Below are positions 11,415 to 23,495 of a stretch of 64,000 nucleotides of DNA, in pieces. This DNA is from Astragalus membranaceus. Its lineage: Eukaryota; Streptophyta; Magnoliopsida; Fabales; Fabaceae. The stretch is from positions 153,418,736 through 153,482,735 of the forward strand of contig CM076854.1 in NCBI GenBank assembly GCA_039519185.1, written 5' to 3'. Both the position numbers and the translations under genes were made by a program. Position 1 is the first letter of the stretch; the number at the start of each line of letters is the position of its first letter. Under the pieces are notes generated by a model. It was not told where the DNA came from. It made no database searches and worked only from the letters and a program-made list of their open reading frames with translations.

Positions 11415-11581
11415 GTGAGAGCAATGGAGAGAGAGACGGTTAGGGTTCCGAGAATTCAATTTGCCCTTGAGTGTTGCAGCTGTTGGTGTTGTAGCTATAT
11501 TATTATTGACGGTAGTTGCGGTTGTGTTGCAGAGGACACTGCCATTAGTTTTTTTTTTTGTCAGACATTGTCATTAGGTTG
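11415..11581 (-). promoter_or_regulatory. 5' flank of F-box copy 1, shared with copy 2
   Basis: About 165 bases upstream of the start match 46051-46218 upstream of F-box copy 2 almost base for base: a 'gttagggttycgagaattc' block, then 'gcccttgagtgttgcagctgttgg', then 'tattattattgacggtag'. F-box copies 3 and 4 share only the part up to the gaattc, then diverge completely. It presumably holds the 5' UTR and part of the promoter. No core element is certain. Confidence 0.4.
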
Positions 11582-12267
11582 ATTGGACTCCTTTATTTTG
11601 GTATAGCCTGCACATTTTCATAACTATTCCCGGAACTATCAATTGAAGCTTAATTCTGGAACAGTTTTATTTTTGAGTTTTCGGTATCCTATAGACATAA
11701 ATCTGGAATTAAATTTTTATCCACCAATAAATTTGAGGGCCTCGATGTTTTCGACACTTTTTGATCAACGGTCAATATTCCACCGACAATTTTGACGGCA
11801 TTGATGTTGCTGACACTTTTTGATCAGCGGTCAATATCCCACAAAAATCACTTTAAATACACCTAGTTACCCTAACTTCTTTCAAACAACCACTTCTCTA
11901 AACCCTAAAAAATGAACATCATTTGCACCCAATACTCAAGGGATACCAAACTGACCGTCGTTCATCATTGTGGAACAATCACCACAAGAGAAGGTGTCTA
12001 GTTCGAGTGTCCAGATCCTGTTTTATGCAGGTTCAAGCACGACATCACCTTTCTCGCTTTGAAAGATAAAGTAGAGCGTAAGGTTGTGCATGGCACCGAG
12101 AGGTTAGTAGTATTACTTTTCACAAAACCGCTCGTGGATCTTATGGTCATGTTTACTGGTCCTCCATGAATGTTAAAACCGGCGACGACGTACGAGACAT
12201 GTTGAACATCCATGAGGAGTATCATAATCTTAGTCCTGTGGAGTTGTACGTGGAGACTCAACAGGGC

Positions 12268-12412
12268 GTCAATGAGATTCTTTACCTTTTGAGAAAACCT
12301 ACACAGAATGGACTATCAATGAGATTCTTTATCTTTTGAGACAGCCTACACGAGACAGACCATCAATGAGATTCTTTACCTTTTGAGACTGCCTACACGA
12401 GACGGCCTCAGG
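12268..12412. repeat. Three tandem copies of a module of about 60 bp
   Basis: The word 'tcaatgagattctttaycttttgaga' recurs three times (from about 12268, 12318 and 12363), followed in the later copies by 'gcctacacgaga'. The array lies in the broken ORF of the Mutator-like element and ends at the solo LTR insertion site. Confidence 0.7.
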
Positions 12413-15400
12413 TGTAACACCCTAATATTTCTAACAAGTAGAAATACTAAAATGCACAACTTAGTATACATTAGAGTAAAATTCTTGTATTTGGATATTG
12501 AACAAAATTAAAAACTTGATATAACTCATCAAGTGATCGATCTTATTCCCTATGATTTAATATCGAAAACAGCAATAGCGGAAACGATTTACAACTTCTA
12601 ATACATGTACAAGTCATAATATCGAAATTACATTAAAACTAGGAGAAACAAAATGAAGACAAAAGCTAAGTCTTCAGGTTCTCCATAAGGTCTCATCTAA
12701 CCATGCTTTCTCGCTTTGTTCTTTCCCTGCGCATCTGTAAAACATCAACATATAAAGGGTGAGATTACAAATCTCAGTGAGTCCTATCGAGACCTCTTAC
12801 TACACACTCACGGTTCATTTATTCCTTTTCCTTTAATCGTAGTCCATATAGGTCCTACGTGCATATATCTTTTCCTGTCATGCCATAGTACATCTCCGGT
12901 AATGACCACGCCTTTACCATTGAACCTCTCCACTAGCTTACGCTAGCTTCAAACCTTCTGAGGCCTAGGTTCTGGGGCTTATGACTTCCCCTCCCCTAGT
13001 ATACTAATCTACTAGGTCGTCACCCATCCTCTGATATAATTTATATATCTTAACCTTGAAAGAACATTTAGTTCCATGACCTTAAACAATTGCTTGAACA
13101 TTTAGTTCCATGACATTAAACAGTTACTTGAACATTTAGTTCCATGACCTCAAACATAACACATGTTCTCTCGCGTATACTAATTTACGGTTTTTGAAAC
13201 AATTATGACTTCCAAAAATGATTCATTTGAAACCTTGCAATCATGTTCAAAAAACAGAGCATCATTGGTTCCATGACATGAGGGATGGTTGGGAAGAAGA
13301 TTAGAAGAGGTTTGGAATCGAAAGGAGCGACGAAACGAGAATTCGGTGTGCGGTAACAGAAGCTCACGCATGGTCCGTGTGCCCTAGGCGCACGACCCGT
13401 CCGAACTGAACATAATTTGAAAACCATTCCAGAAGCTGGCGCACGACCTGTGCGCTTCTATCAGCACACCTATTTGTTCTGTTTTTCTCGTTTTCGCAAT
13501 TCCTGTTCAAGTCCAATACGTACTCCGATCAAAATCCAACCTAAACACAAACAATACCAGACAATATTCCAGTCCAAACAATAGCAATCAATCACAATGC
13601 ATCAATCAATCAATCGTTCATAACTAAACACATTTTCGCAATTACGGTTTTCGCAAAACAACGACTTTCAACGAAATCGAACGAAACCATATTCTCAGTC
13701 ACATGCAAGGTTGACACAATAAAATTGAAAACTCTAAGCGAGTATAGAACTCACCAATCGTGATGAAAATCACGAACAATCGAGACTCCACGAAATACAA
13801 GCGACAATGTAACCAATCGAACTATCCCCGAATGTTCACTTACGTTCCAACGAACACGAAATCGATCCCGAACGAACCCCAACGTGTCCAGCTACTGAAG
13901 CTGACCGAAATGCATCTCATTCAACAATGTAATCTCCGTTCTACTCCAATCTAATCCCGACTCTTAGCAACGCAGCAATTAATTCCAAAATTGGTTTGGA
14001 AGCATCTGTAAGCTGTTTTGCATCAGGCATAACTAATTCAATCCTTAACCAAAACCATTAAAACCAGTGCCTAATGTGTAGTTAATTTTGTCTACTTTCA
14101 TATGGTTTAAGTCCCGAACTGATATGACGAGTATTCAGGGAGTTACGGCTAAAATACCAAGACTGGTTCGAAAATATTACTGTGACAAAATCGAAACTTG
14201 TACTTCAATTTTCTCCCTCAATACTCAGTCAAATCAACTTGTTCTTGTGCCTAACTTGAAGGAATTTGTGTCTAATTTCTAAAGAAATAAAAATGAGCTT
14301 AAAAGGATGTCTGAGGTGAAAGAAACATCGAAATTACCAGAGACTACTCAATATGGATTAGCTGCAGAATTTCCAGCAATCCTTGTTCTTCTTCAAGACT
14401 TCATCTCCACGAATTTGACACCATTTCACTCACCAACAACTCCAGCTTCGACTCCAGTCTCTAAACCACTCTTTGAGCACTCTTAACCACAATGTAGCTT
14501 CCAATAAACCTATCTCAACTCCCATCACTAACATGCATCCTCTAGAACTCCAAATCAAGTTTCTTGGGTACCAACAATCCCCCCAATGCCTCCAATCTCG
14601 AATCCAGCCCCAACTATTTTATTAGAATGCCTCTAATCCACAATTTAGGTGACACTAGACCTCTAGGATCTCCCCAAACTAACATGCAACAAGAATCTTC
14701 AACTACTCCATCATTGGAGCTCTTTGGAACAACATGCAAGCTCTCATCACTGGTGTCCAAGAGAGAAGATTAGAAGGAGACGAAATGGTGAAATGTTGCA
14801 TTCTCTTTGAACTGAAGTTGTTGAATTCCAGATGTTGATTGATGGTGTGAGTCGATTTTTAGGAGAAATGGTGAAGAAGAAAGAGTTTTTTTTTTTGGGT
14901 TGTGAAGTTTTCCTCTTTCTTTTCTCTCATATCCCTCGTATTTCTCCCTTTCTCTATCTTTTCTACATTTCTGAATTCTAAGAGTGTGTGTGTTGAGTTT
15001 GTAACTTAATGAGCTGAAGGTTTAATTGATGTGGAAAGGACCAAAATACCCTTTTCTCTCATTCTCACTTAAAACTCCAATTTAAACAATCAATCAATTA
15101 CTAATGCACATACTCATATCATAAGTAATTATATTAGCCATCACACACATTTATAAATACTATAATACTTAGGTTAACTAATTAATTTAGTTATAACTCC
15201 TCGCTAGGCAAAATGACTGTTTTGCCCCTTAAACTATAACTCACTTAAACCCCAATCTCAAACAAAATCAATTAATTAACTCACCCATGTATTCAATTCT
15301 CATACTTAGGCAATTTAATTATTGCTTTCCCGGCACAAACTTAGCCATGACTCGACTTATCATTTAATTGACGATAAATTGCTAGTTAATTTCGTTTTGT

Positions 15401-15427
15401 GAAATTAACCGAACTAGGGATGTTACA
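12413..15427. mobile_element. Solo LTR (3.0 kb) of a Ty3/gypsy-type element, 5-bp duplication TCAGG
   Basis: The sequence starts TGTAACACCC and ends GATGTTACA, with the exact pentamer TCAGG on both sides (12408-12412 and 15428-15432). There is no gag, protease, reverse transcriptase or integrase inside, so internal recombination removed the body. The terminal bases and several internal words ('gggtgaga..atctcagtgag') resemble the LTRs of element B and the solo LTR at 19093, which suggests a related family in the same (minus) orientation. The many small ORFs inside look fortuitous. Confidence 0.85.
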
Positions 15428-15496
15428 TCAGGCTCCTCAAAAAACTACTCATGCCCGCCCTCAGCCTCCTCAAAAAACTACTGAGGATCAGGAGTC

Positions 15497-15738
15497 TCAT
15501 AATCCACTCTTTGATTGATCCAATACCTCTTGATTAATACGGCCAGTGCCCTCTCGGCCCCGTACACGCCTATGCCGGTTAGAAGCATGCTCGGCTATTC
15601 GCACCCGAGTGCGTGTGCTCACCGGAGTTTCCTCCGGTTCACCACCGCCAGCCATCTGTGACAACTCTCCCCGCAAAACCAAACCTCTTGAATTGGATGG
15701 AATTCTGCCCCCGATTCTAGTGTAAGCCACTGCAAAAA
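15497..15738 (-). pseudogene. First exon of a plant-mobile-domain-type transposon gene
   Basis: On the minus strand an acceptor-like 'ttttttgcag' precedes an open stretch (VAYTRIGGRIPS...) that contains STRTRVRIAEHASNRHRRVRG. This matches, in position and Arg-rich character, the exon at 46495-46711 of the plant-mobile-domain element (VATRTGN...SRTRIRLRTREAGHASEAE). The domain-bearing exons are absent here, so this is a truncated relative. Confidence 0.45.
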
Positions 15739-16184
15739 TAATCAAAAAAAAAACTAATATAAAAAAATTGAAAAAAAAAACTGACTTCCGGATTTATGCT
15801 AAACGATAAATCCAGATGTATGTATATTCCGGATTTATCATTTAAGCATAAATCTGAAAGGCATTTTCAGCGTTTTTCCCGAAAACTTCACAAAGAGATA
15901 TATCTGGAAGTATGTTTGTGTACCAGATATATCTCTGATGAATATTTTTGGAACCAAAATACATCTAGATATATCCCTTTGTGATGTTTTCGGAACAAAA
16001 ACACTTTCGAAAATATGTGAAAGGAGATAATTCATAGGAAAAGGAAAATTTCGCCTGTTAATTTCTATTCCGAAAATATGTGAGTTGTAATGTTTGAAAT
16101 TAGTTTTTTAAAATATCAAGGGTATAATTGGAATTTTGGGTAAAATGGGGGGTAAATAATCCAAGTTGGGGTATAAAAATCTCC

Positions 16185-18360
16185 AGTCAAAAACGTAAAA
16201 CAATTGACCCAAAAAAAAAAATATAAAACATAATCCAAAGATCAAACAATAAAAATTACATATAATTCAAAAGACATTTTTTTTTGAAGATCTATAATTC
16301 AAAAGACTTGTATATATAAAATCGTTGATGAGAATATATATATTAAAATATATTTTTAACAGAATAGCTAATTTAGTATTTTTGTTGTCTATTTTATTAA
16401 TTTTTCAGTTTATAAAATAATTTGAAGTTTAGACCTATTTTTGGTAATTTTACGCCCAAAAGCAATTTTGGTCCATCTTATCTAAACAATAAGAATTGGT
16501 GAAAATCACTTTTTACATAAACATATCTAACCGAAAATCACGTTACGTTCAACTCACTTTTAACTAAAATCAATTTTGAAATGGGTGTTTGGTAACGCGT
16601 CCAACACCCTTAAACTCACGTCCAACACCCATTAATTCACATCAATTTAGAAGTTCCATATTGTTGTTTCTGCTGGCCGTGAATCCAAACACATAATAAA
16701 ATCAGTTCTGCTAAAATCAATTATTGTCAGCGTAGAACCAAACATACTCTAAATTGGAGTTGTTCGCGTTATTGAACTCAACCTATGTTACTTTTATAAG
16801 TAGAACTGCAGAAGACATTACTTTACACTATGTTTGGATTAGAAAAGAGATTGGGGAAAGGACGAGAAAGGAAAGGAATGGAAAAGAAGAAAAACATGAG
16901 TAGAAAATGAGAGGAATGTTTTGTAGTTGCTTTGAGAGAAAATTAATGGAAAAGTGAAAGGAAAGACAACTAGTTTTTCATAAAATTACATAAATATCCT
17001 TATAAATAAAAATGGAATTATTTAGTAGTGAGCATATTTGTCATATAATTTATTTTTATTTTTATTGTTATAGACATATAATTTACTTTGGTTCATTTCA
17101 CTTGTTATTTTCCTAAATAAGTCTAGAGGAATTGTTTTGGTTGTGGGCCCACAATTTTTTTTTCCTTTTCCTTCATAGTTAACTAGCATCCAAAGGGTGT
17201 AAAAGTTTTTTTTTTGACCAAACGGGTGCAAAAGTTTTTGAATAGTGCGTTTTCCCTCCCAATTTTTCTTTTCCTTCCCTTTTCTTGGATTCCAATCACA
17301 CCATTAAGCCTGACTTGGGCTTAATAGTAGGTACTCTATTGAGTTGGGTTTAATAGTAATTATCGACTTTGTCAATAACTAATATATGTATGGAAATGTA
17401 GTTGGCCACCTTTATTTGAGTCTCTCCTTCAATCATGTTATTTTCAGCCAAAAAACTCAACCCAAAAACTCACTTAGGGTGTGTTTGCTAGAATAGAAAG
17501 AGAGAAGAGAGAGTGATTTTCTATTTTTTGGTTTAGGACAAAAATATGATAGAGAAAATGGGATGAGATTAGTTTAGTACTTTTTGATTCCTCTCCTAGA
17601 GTGGGAAGAAAGAAAGAGGAAATGAGTCCTAAGTTGTCACCGTTCCAATTTTACCCTTAATTTGTTCACCCTAACTTTTATCTAATTAAAAAACTAAAAT
17701 AAATATTTAACTAATTAAATGATTAAAATAAATATTTGGATCATTTAATTAAATAATTAAAATAAATATTTAGTTAATTAAATTAAAAAACTAAAACAAA
17801 TATTTAGCAAAGTAAATTAAAAAATAATTTTAGTTTTTTACTTCAAGGGTGTTTTGTTCCTTTCAAAAAATATCATTTCTCTCTTCTCTATTTCTCTTCA
17901 ACCAAACAATAGACACATCTCTCTCATTCCCATTTTTCTTATGTTTCCCTTAAACCAAACAACACGCTAATCTAGTGTATTTCTCACCTCTTTCTCTCTC
18001 CCCTTACTGACTCTCACCTATTTCTCTCCTCCCAACTTCTCTTTTAAACCAAACATAAGTTACACTCTCCAACATTGATAGGGCTTGCCCAAGTTCAATA
18101 TAAAACACTATTTTGATATATAAATGATTAAAATAAATATTTGGATAATTAGAATAAATATTTAGATCATTTAATTTAAAAATTAAAATAAATATTTAGT
18201 TAATTAAATTAAAAAATTAAAACAAATATTTAGCTAAGTAAATTAAAAAAATAATTTTATATCATTTTTTACTTCAAAGGTGTTTTGTTCCAAAGGAGGG
18301 ACAACAAGTAATAGGTGAAGGGCACTTAACTTACAAAATAATACCCAAGAGCACTTGGAT
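16185..18360. other. AT-rich spacer, paralogous to 48417-51540
   Basis: No gene was seen. The block recurs downstream of F-box copy 2 (49860-51540), with 'caacaataaaa', 'ttggtccaycttatc', 'gttgttcgcgttattgaactca' and 'tagttggccacctttatttgag' conserved, so it belongs to the duplicated unit. It contains two MITE-like foldbacks. One is about 16826-17305 (left gtttggattagaaaagaga; right ttttcttggattccaatcac). The other is about 17476-18062 (left gggtgtgtttgctagaa; right ctcttttaaaccaaacat). Both have tga/taa-rich interiors without ORFs and lack certain target duplications. Confidence 0.5.
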
Positions 18361-19092
18361 GAGCCTCATGCACTGCACCTCCCTTTTACTTTTAGGAGCC
18401 TCTCAATGTAGAACATTCTAATAATTTCCATATACCTACAGGTTTGACCTTTGTAGTCCTAATGATACTATAAACATGAGGAAACTGATATAAATAATTC
18501 AGAGTAAAAGATATAATTAAACTTGGAGAACTTCCTAATGGTATGTTTGGGAGGGGGTTTTGGGAGGGGAAGAGAGGGGAGGACATATTTTTCAATTTAG
18601 AATTGAGGAAGCTATAAAATGTCTCTAAACATAAATCAAGTGTGATTATAAATGTTATATTGATATCTATCAACTTGTTCTTTTAGTTTTTTAAAATCCT
18701 AAATACATATTAAAATATAGACTAATCTTTTTCAAGCCCCTCCCCTCTCTTCCCTCGCAAAACCCCCTCCCAAACATACCCTAAAGAAAAACAGCTAAAT
18801 GCAAACAATATAGCTTCACTCAAAAGATAGTCCTCACCTTGCAGCATTATTAACAAGGTCGAATCAACCTAACAAAGAACCAAAACTATAAAAGAAAAAA
18901 GAAATATCATATCAGACACAAAAGTAGCTTTCAACCGATAACTTAATCAAAACAATACCAACCAGCAATGATAATCCGATCGAGAAACAACCAATTTGCT
19001 GCCCTGTTTTCAAATTGAATGATCATTAAGTAATGAAACAAACACATCTAAATATTTTGTGGTTGGCATACAAACAAAAACAAGAGTTAGAC
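18361..19092. repeat. Copy of the F-box spacer module (unit 2, left part)
   Basis: Matches 8022-8520 closely ('gagcctcatgcactg...acctcccttttacttttaggagcctctcaatgtagaacattc', and later 'ttttcaaattgaatgatcattaagtaatgaaacaaacac'). It is interrupted by the MITE at 18539-18781 and ends at the solo LTR at 19093. The continuation of the module resumes at 22748. Confidence 0.8.
18539..18781. mobile_element. MITE (243 bp), probable PIF/Harbinger type
   Basis: The element has long terminal inverted repeats: the left reads GTATGTTTGGGAGGGGGTTT and the right end is nearly its reverse complement (aaaccccctcccaaacatac). TAA flanks both sides (18536-18538 and 18782-18784), as expected for a TWA target. The paralogous module at 8205-8225 lacks it. 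There is no ORF. Confidence 0.75.
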
Positions 19093-22000
19093 TGTAACAT
19101 CCTAAATTCGTAGTCGACATTACAAACTCGGACTGTTAATTTCAATAATCTCAGAGGTGCACAAAACTCATATAAATGGATATTCATCAAAAGATAAACT
19201 GAACTTTTATAAAGCTGAGATAATACTTAAGGTTTAACAAAATACATCCATCATAATAGACAATTGATAATATCCAATGTGCACAACCCTAAACATAAGT
19301 CGGTACATAACCCAGACTACAACATAAAAACTGAAACACAATTACTAGCTAAACAAGCTAGACTTTAGAACTTCCTCTAGTCCTCAAACCATAGGACCCT
19401 TCGCCTTATCTGTGCCACTTGAGCCTTTTACCTGAGTCTGAAAATCAACAAATATGAGCTGTGAGATACTATCTCAGTGAGTTCTCGTTACCCCTTACAA
19501 TATTACAGTCGAGGTTCAATTTTAGTCATTAATCCTAGGATGCCTCTCCCCTAACGCCCGGACTTACATATATAAATGCAGAAACGTACACGGTGGGAGA
19601 ACCCGACCCCCCGACAAACAAATCGGGTAACAAACTCAGGACCTTGAGAGGGGCTCATGACACCTCCCCCAAGCACATCCCCCATTCTTTAATCCAATTA
19701 TAGACTACTGATAACTCTTATTTATATAGAGTTATTTATATGTTCTAGACTTAAATCAATGTGAGTTCCTAAGTAATATTGTTGTTAAAGTAGTTAATAT
19801 GTGTTGTTTAGAATAAAAGTGGGTTAGGAACTGATTTGTGATCATTTGACACTTTTGGTGCCCCATATTGTATTTTAATGTGTTTGTTCAATGCTACAGC
19901 ATTAGATGCCCCGGCAATCACTGCCCTAGCATTCGTGGTAGACTGAAATGCCCCAACATTCGTGGTAGACTGAAATGCTCCAGCATTGCTCTGCTGACGT
20001 CATTGATGACATCAAAGTCAAGTTGCTCACCTCAGCACCACCCTATTTACTTTTTAGCTTGTAACTTTTACTTTTTAAGGACACTTGTCCATACGCCATT
20101 TGACCTCTTCTCTTTGATAAAGTAAAGATCAAATCAAATATTTTTGGAAGCAAATTGATACAAGTGACCCTAACTTCAGCTCCAAGCAAACCCCACCATG
20201 AAGGAAACCTCACTTAAGGAGCCTATAAATACCCTTCACCTTCTCATTCACAGGTAGACACGAATTTATCACTTAAAAATCATATTGGAGCTCGTTTTGT
20301 TGGAAGAGGAAGAACTTGACAACTGCTTCTTTCACCTTCACGCAACTACATTCTGCACAAGGAATGCTTCCCGCACAGTGATGTTGCAGCATTTCGGGGC
20401 TGATTTATGCAAAGGGAACTAAACCGTGTATCTTGTACTCTATTTCTTTTCCTTTGTGTTTTTCAGTAATATGAACATGTTATTTACGTCAGTTTGTATG
20501 TCCTTAGTAATGTTAAGCATAAGCTAAACTCTCTTGTAGTTGGGATGCCATAAACTTTGTAATGATCCTTTAACTAGTTTTATGTTATATATTGATGTTT
20601 GCATTTTAGTTCTTGCATGATAACTCTTTCATATTCATCTTTAGAATTGGCTAGCTAAAAGTGAATGCAAATTATAAATTCAAACATGGTTTATGATTAG
20701 AACTCAAGAACTAATGTGGGTAAGTGTTTAATAAAGGAAACTTTGTTATTCCATGCTAAGACCTCGACATAGGATAGCATAGTCCATAGGGTGATACTGT
20801 GGGTGGTTCATATACATGAGTGAACTTATTTAGAGCTTAGACATAAGACTTGTAAAGAAACTCTGACGATAGTGATTGAAAGGCACGCAACAAATGCTGC
20901 AGCATCCAATGCTCCAGCATCGTATATAACATAATTCGGTTAAAAGTGATTTACTTAGTGGGCAGCATTCCAACTACTTTCTCATCATATATTTTCCAAC
21001 ACAACTTCACTTGATTGTTTACTTTCTGTCTTTTACATTCTTGCATTCCCCAATTGTGTGATATTTTGTTACTCCTCACTAAAAACTATCAATTTAAACT
21101 TTGAAATTAATCCAATTCCTGTGGGTACGATCTCAACTTACTATTATATTACTTGTTACGATTGTGTATACTTGCACATACATTGTGTATATATATCAAG
21201 CACAACAACTACCCTTACATATGGGCTAACATAGTTATCTATCGCGTAGTTCCCAAAACGATAATAATTCGATATCTCAACAAACAACCTATGTGCAGAA
21301 ATTTTCAGCAAACATACCTATTCTTTGACGAATTAATTAACACATCAAACGGTAACGAAATTTAGCAAACGACCACTCTTTGGAAAACTTAAAATGTCTA
21401 GTTTCTGAATAATATTTTTGTTTTGCAAAATTGTGAGCCATTTGGAACAATTTAACAAAACAACCTACTTTGTTTTAAAAACAGGGCAGCAGCTGTGACC
21501 CGACTTGTGTCACGTTTTAAAATACCAAAACTTAGTCAAATTACATGGAATTTGAGCTCAAACTGAAGAAAAATGAGTCTAGTTTACAATGAGACAGAAA
21601 TCATTCAAAAAGGAGTTCTATTGAAAACGTTATGCACAAAACATTGAACCTATATCTGAAACTGTCCCAGATTTTTAACTCAACTTAGAACTATAATTTC
21701 ACTAGTCATACTTACTCAAAATCAGTCAAACAAGTGCCTAACTTGAAGAGAATTGTGTATAGTTTCTAACAAAACAAACCACATTAAAATAGGAAATCTA
21801 TAGAATTCACAATCAACCAAAAACTGAACGTACACCTATACGAATTTATGCAGTTTTTCAGCAGCTCAACATAAACACTTTTCAATTCAAGTTATAGATA
21901 ATCAAAGCACCAAGAATCATCTTAAATCAGTACACTAACATAAAACCCTAACCTTCCAATTCAGAATTCAATCAACAAACGGATACGTTATAAAATCGAA

Positions 22001-22747
22001 GAACTCACAGTTTCAACGAAGTGGAGACTTTAAAAACACAGTCAACCATGAAAAACTCCCAAAATAGGTTTCTCCAAGCTCTAACTCGCAACCCACAAGC
22101 TCAAACCCTCTCCAACAAGTTCTACACTCTGACCCAAACCCCTTGAAGCCTCAAAATCACCCAAATTCCCAACAACCAAGCTTCTAATGAGGATTCCTAA
22201 GCTCAAAACCGAAAATGGAGTGAATGAAACTCAATTCTACCCACTTGAGCTTTGAGGTGCGAAAATGGAAGGAAGGGAAAGAGTGGGTTGTTGATGATGA
22301 TTCTTGTATCAATGGAAATGGGATGGAAAGGTGGTGCTAGTGATCTAGAAAAGAAGAACATGCATTGAAAATCAACTTCTCCATCTCCTCTTCTCCCCTT
22401 CGTTTTCTCCCTCTCTCTAAGTCTCTATTCTTTCTTTTTCCTCTCCTTCTCTCTAAAAGTTTCAAATGAGTGTATGTGAGTGTAAATTGAGTTGGGGTTC
22501 AGCTGAAATAGGTTTTAGTGAGGGAGTGGGTGTTTGGGAAAAATGGTCACTTAAGTGAGGTTGTGAAAGAAGGAAAACCCAAAAATGCCCTTATTCTCAT
22601 CTCACAATCCCTAGACTTCCTAATCATAACACAACCACATATAAAATTTTCAATCATCATGGAATTATCAATCCACTCATAATAATATATCTAAAATGAA
22701 ATAAATCAACAACAATCAAAGTAATTAAAATTACTTTGGGCGTTACA
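19093..22747. mobile_element. Solo LTR with 5-bp duplication TAGAC, containing another solo LTR
   Basis: It starts TGTAACATCC and ends GGGCGTTACA, flanked by TAGAC at 19088-19092 and 22748-22752. The paralogous modules read gagttagacactcaagac with one copy of the pentamer (about 8508 and 51631), which proves insertion here. Without the nested 1.5-kb insert (19709-21212) the LTR is about 2.15 kb. It shares terminal bases with the solo LTR at 12413 and the LTRs of element B. No retroelement coding sequence is inside. Confidence 0.9.
19709..21207. mobile_element. Nested solo LTR (1.5 kb), 5-bp duplication ACTAC
   Basis: It starts TGATAACTCTTATTTATA and ends AGCACAACA, with ACTAC at 19704-19708 and 21208-21212. 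The end region 'cctgtgggtacgatctcaac ... ttacttgttacgattgtgtatacttgcacata' is the usual 3' LTR end of plant Ty3/gypsy elements whose body begins near a ggcgcc-type primer site (Ogre/Tat/Athila-like). That assignment rests on memory of such ends, not on a search. Nothing coding is inside. Confidence 0.75.
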
Positions 22748-23030
22748 TAGACACACAAGACAGCTATCACTGTGCTGCCAAACACGTTAGTTTTCTTCCA
22801 ATGCCAGGACACAAACAATGTTGAAGACAACCCAATAAGAGTCAATACAAAAAAAGGCATTGAAAACTCAATTAGCAAACATTGAGTGCCAAATCAATCC
22901 AGTAAGCAAATATCAAAGCATGCGTTTAACATCTTAGATAGATCAGAAAGACAGAACAAAAACAGCTATAAGGTATAAGAAGGAATCAACCATTAATTAG
23001 CGATACATAAATTGCCACCAAACGGTCCAA
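22748..23030. repeat. Copy of the F-box spacer module (unit 2, right part)
   Basis: Continues the module cut by the solo LTR: 'ttttcttccaatgccaggacacaaac' and 'aagcatgcgtttaacatcttaga' as at 8560-8710. It breaks abruptly after 'accaaacggtccaacc' and joins WAT1 exon 6 sequence at about 23031. This is a chimeric junction not seen in the other units. Confidence 0.8.
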
Positions 23031-23495
23031 CCATAGAGGCCCAGTCTATGTAACAACTTTCAATCCCCTCTGCAGTCATCGTAGCCATCATGGGCTCCTT
23101 CTTTTAAGCCGAGAAAACGTATCTTGGAAGGTAATGACGAAAAGTTATCATTAACACCACCATTTTGCTATTACACCCCCTCTTTTAGAAGTTTCTTTTC
23201 TGTTCAGAAACAATTTCTAAAAGACTAATTAGTACCGAAAAACTAACCTTAAATGAAACTAATATCTATATAAACATATTTGAAAAGGTAAACTAAAGGA
23301 ATATGCTCAAATTTACAGGGTGATTGGTGCTCAAATATAAACATATTTGAAAAGGTAAACTAAAAGCAAAGATTACGACACACCAAGTCCAATTGTTAAA
23401 GAGCATATATTATCAGCTACACAAACTATAGAGAGCAACAACAAAGAGGAGCATTCTAATCATGAGGCCATCATCACTAACAGTAATTTTGATGC
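23031..23495 (+). pseudogene. WAT1-related gene fragment (exon 6 part, intron 6, exon 7 part)
   Basis: Collinear with 5652-6118 of the WAT1 gene, including intron 6. It is broken by a 3-base loss in the exon 6 'cctctgcagtcatcg' region, a TAA at about 23105 where the gene has a Leu codon, and loss of the start of exon 7, replaced by a second copy of 'caaatataaacatatttgaaaaggtaaac'. It is cut at 23495 by LTR element A; the remaining bases of exon 7 continue at 38355. Confidence 0.85.

Larger units (their letters stand above)
11912..15520 (+). pseudogene. Broken ORF of the degenerate element, unknown function
   Basis: A reading frame starts at ATG 11912 after a leader-like 'accctaaaaa' stretch and meets a stop (TAG) after 29 codons at 11999-12001. 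Other frames continue protein-like sequence to about 12412. The frame across the inserted solo LTR resumes at 15433 and ends in a Pro/Gln/Thr-rich tail (PQKTTEDQESHNPLFD) with a TGA near 15518. This type of sequence is found in Mutator-like or plant-mobile-domain elements, but no domain could be assigned with certainty. Confidence 0.35.
11582..16184. mobile_element. Degenerate Mutator-like / plant-mobile-domain element, split by a solo LTR
   Basis: The bounds come from comparing this flank of F-box copy 1 with 46180-46275 of copy 2, where 'gtcattaggttga' is separated from an 'aaaacg' block by only about 24 bases. The right end, reverse complemented, reads GGAGATTTTTATACCCC and resembles the ends of the elements at 46344-48415 and 56127-57173. 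The terminal 400 bases (15785-16184) hold several short palindromic modules (ccggattta, gatatatctgg). It carries remains of two converging genes (11912-15520 plus strand; 15497-15738 minus strand). No target duplication was found. Confidence 0.5.

Noticed and set aside
12716..14773. Several 60-80 residue frames
   Set aside because: They lie inside the solo LTR at 12413-15427 and have no recognisable features.
15796..16035. 62-65 residue frames on both strands near the right end of the degenerate Mutator-like element
   Set aside because: Caused by the short palindromic modules of the element's terminus.
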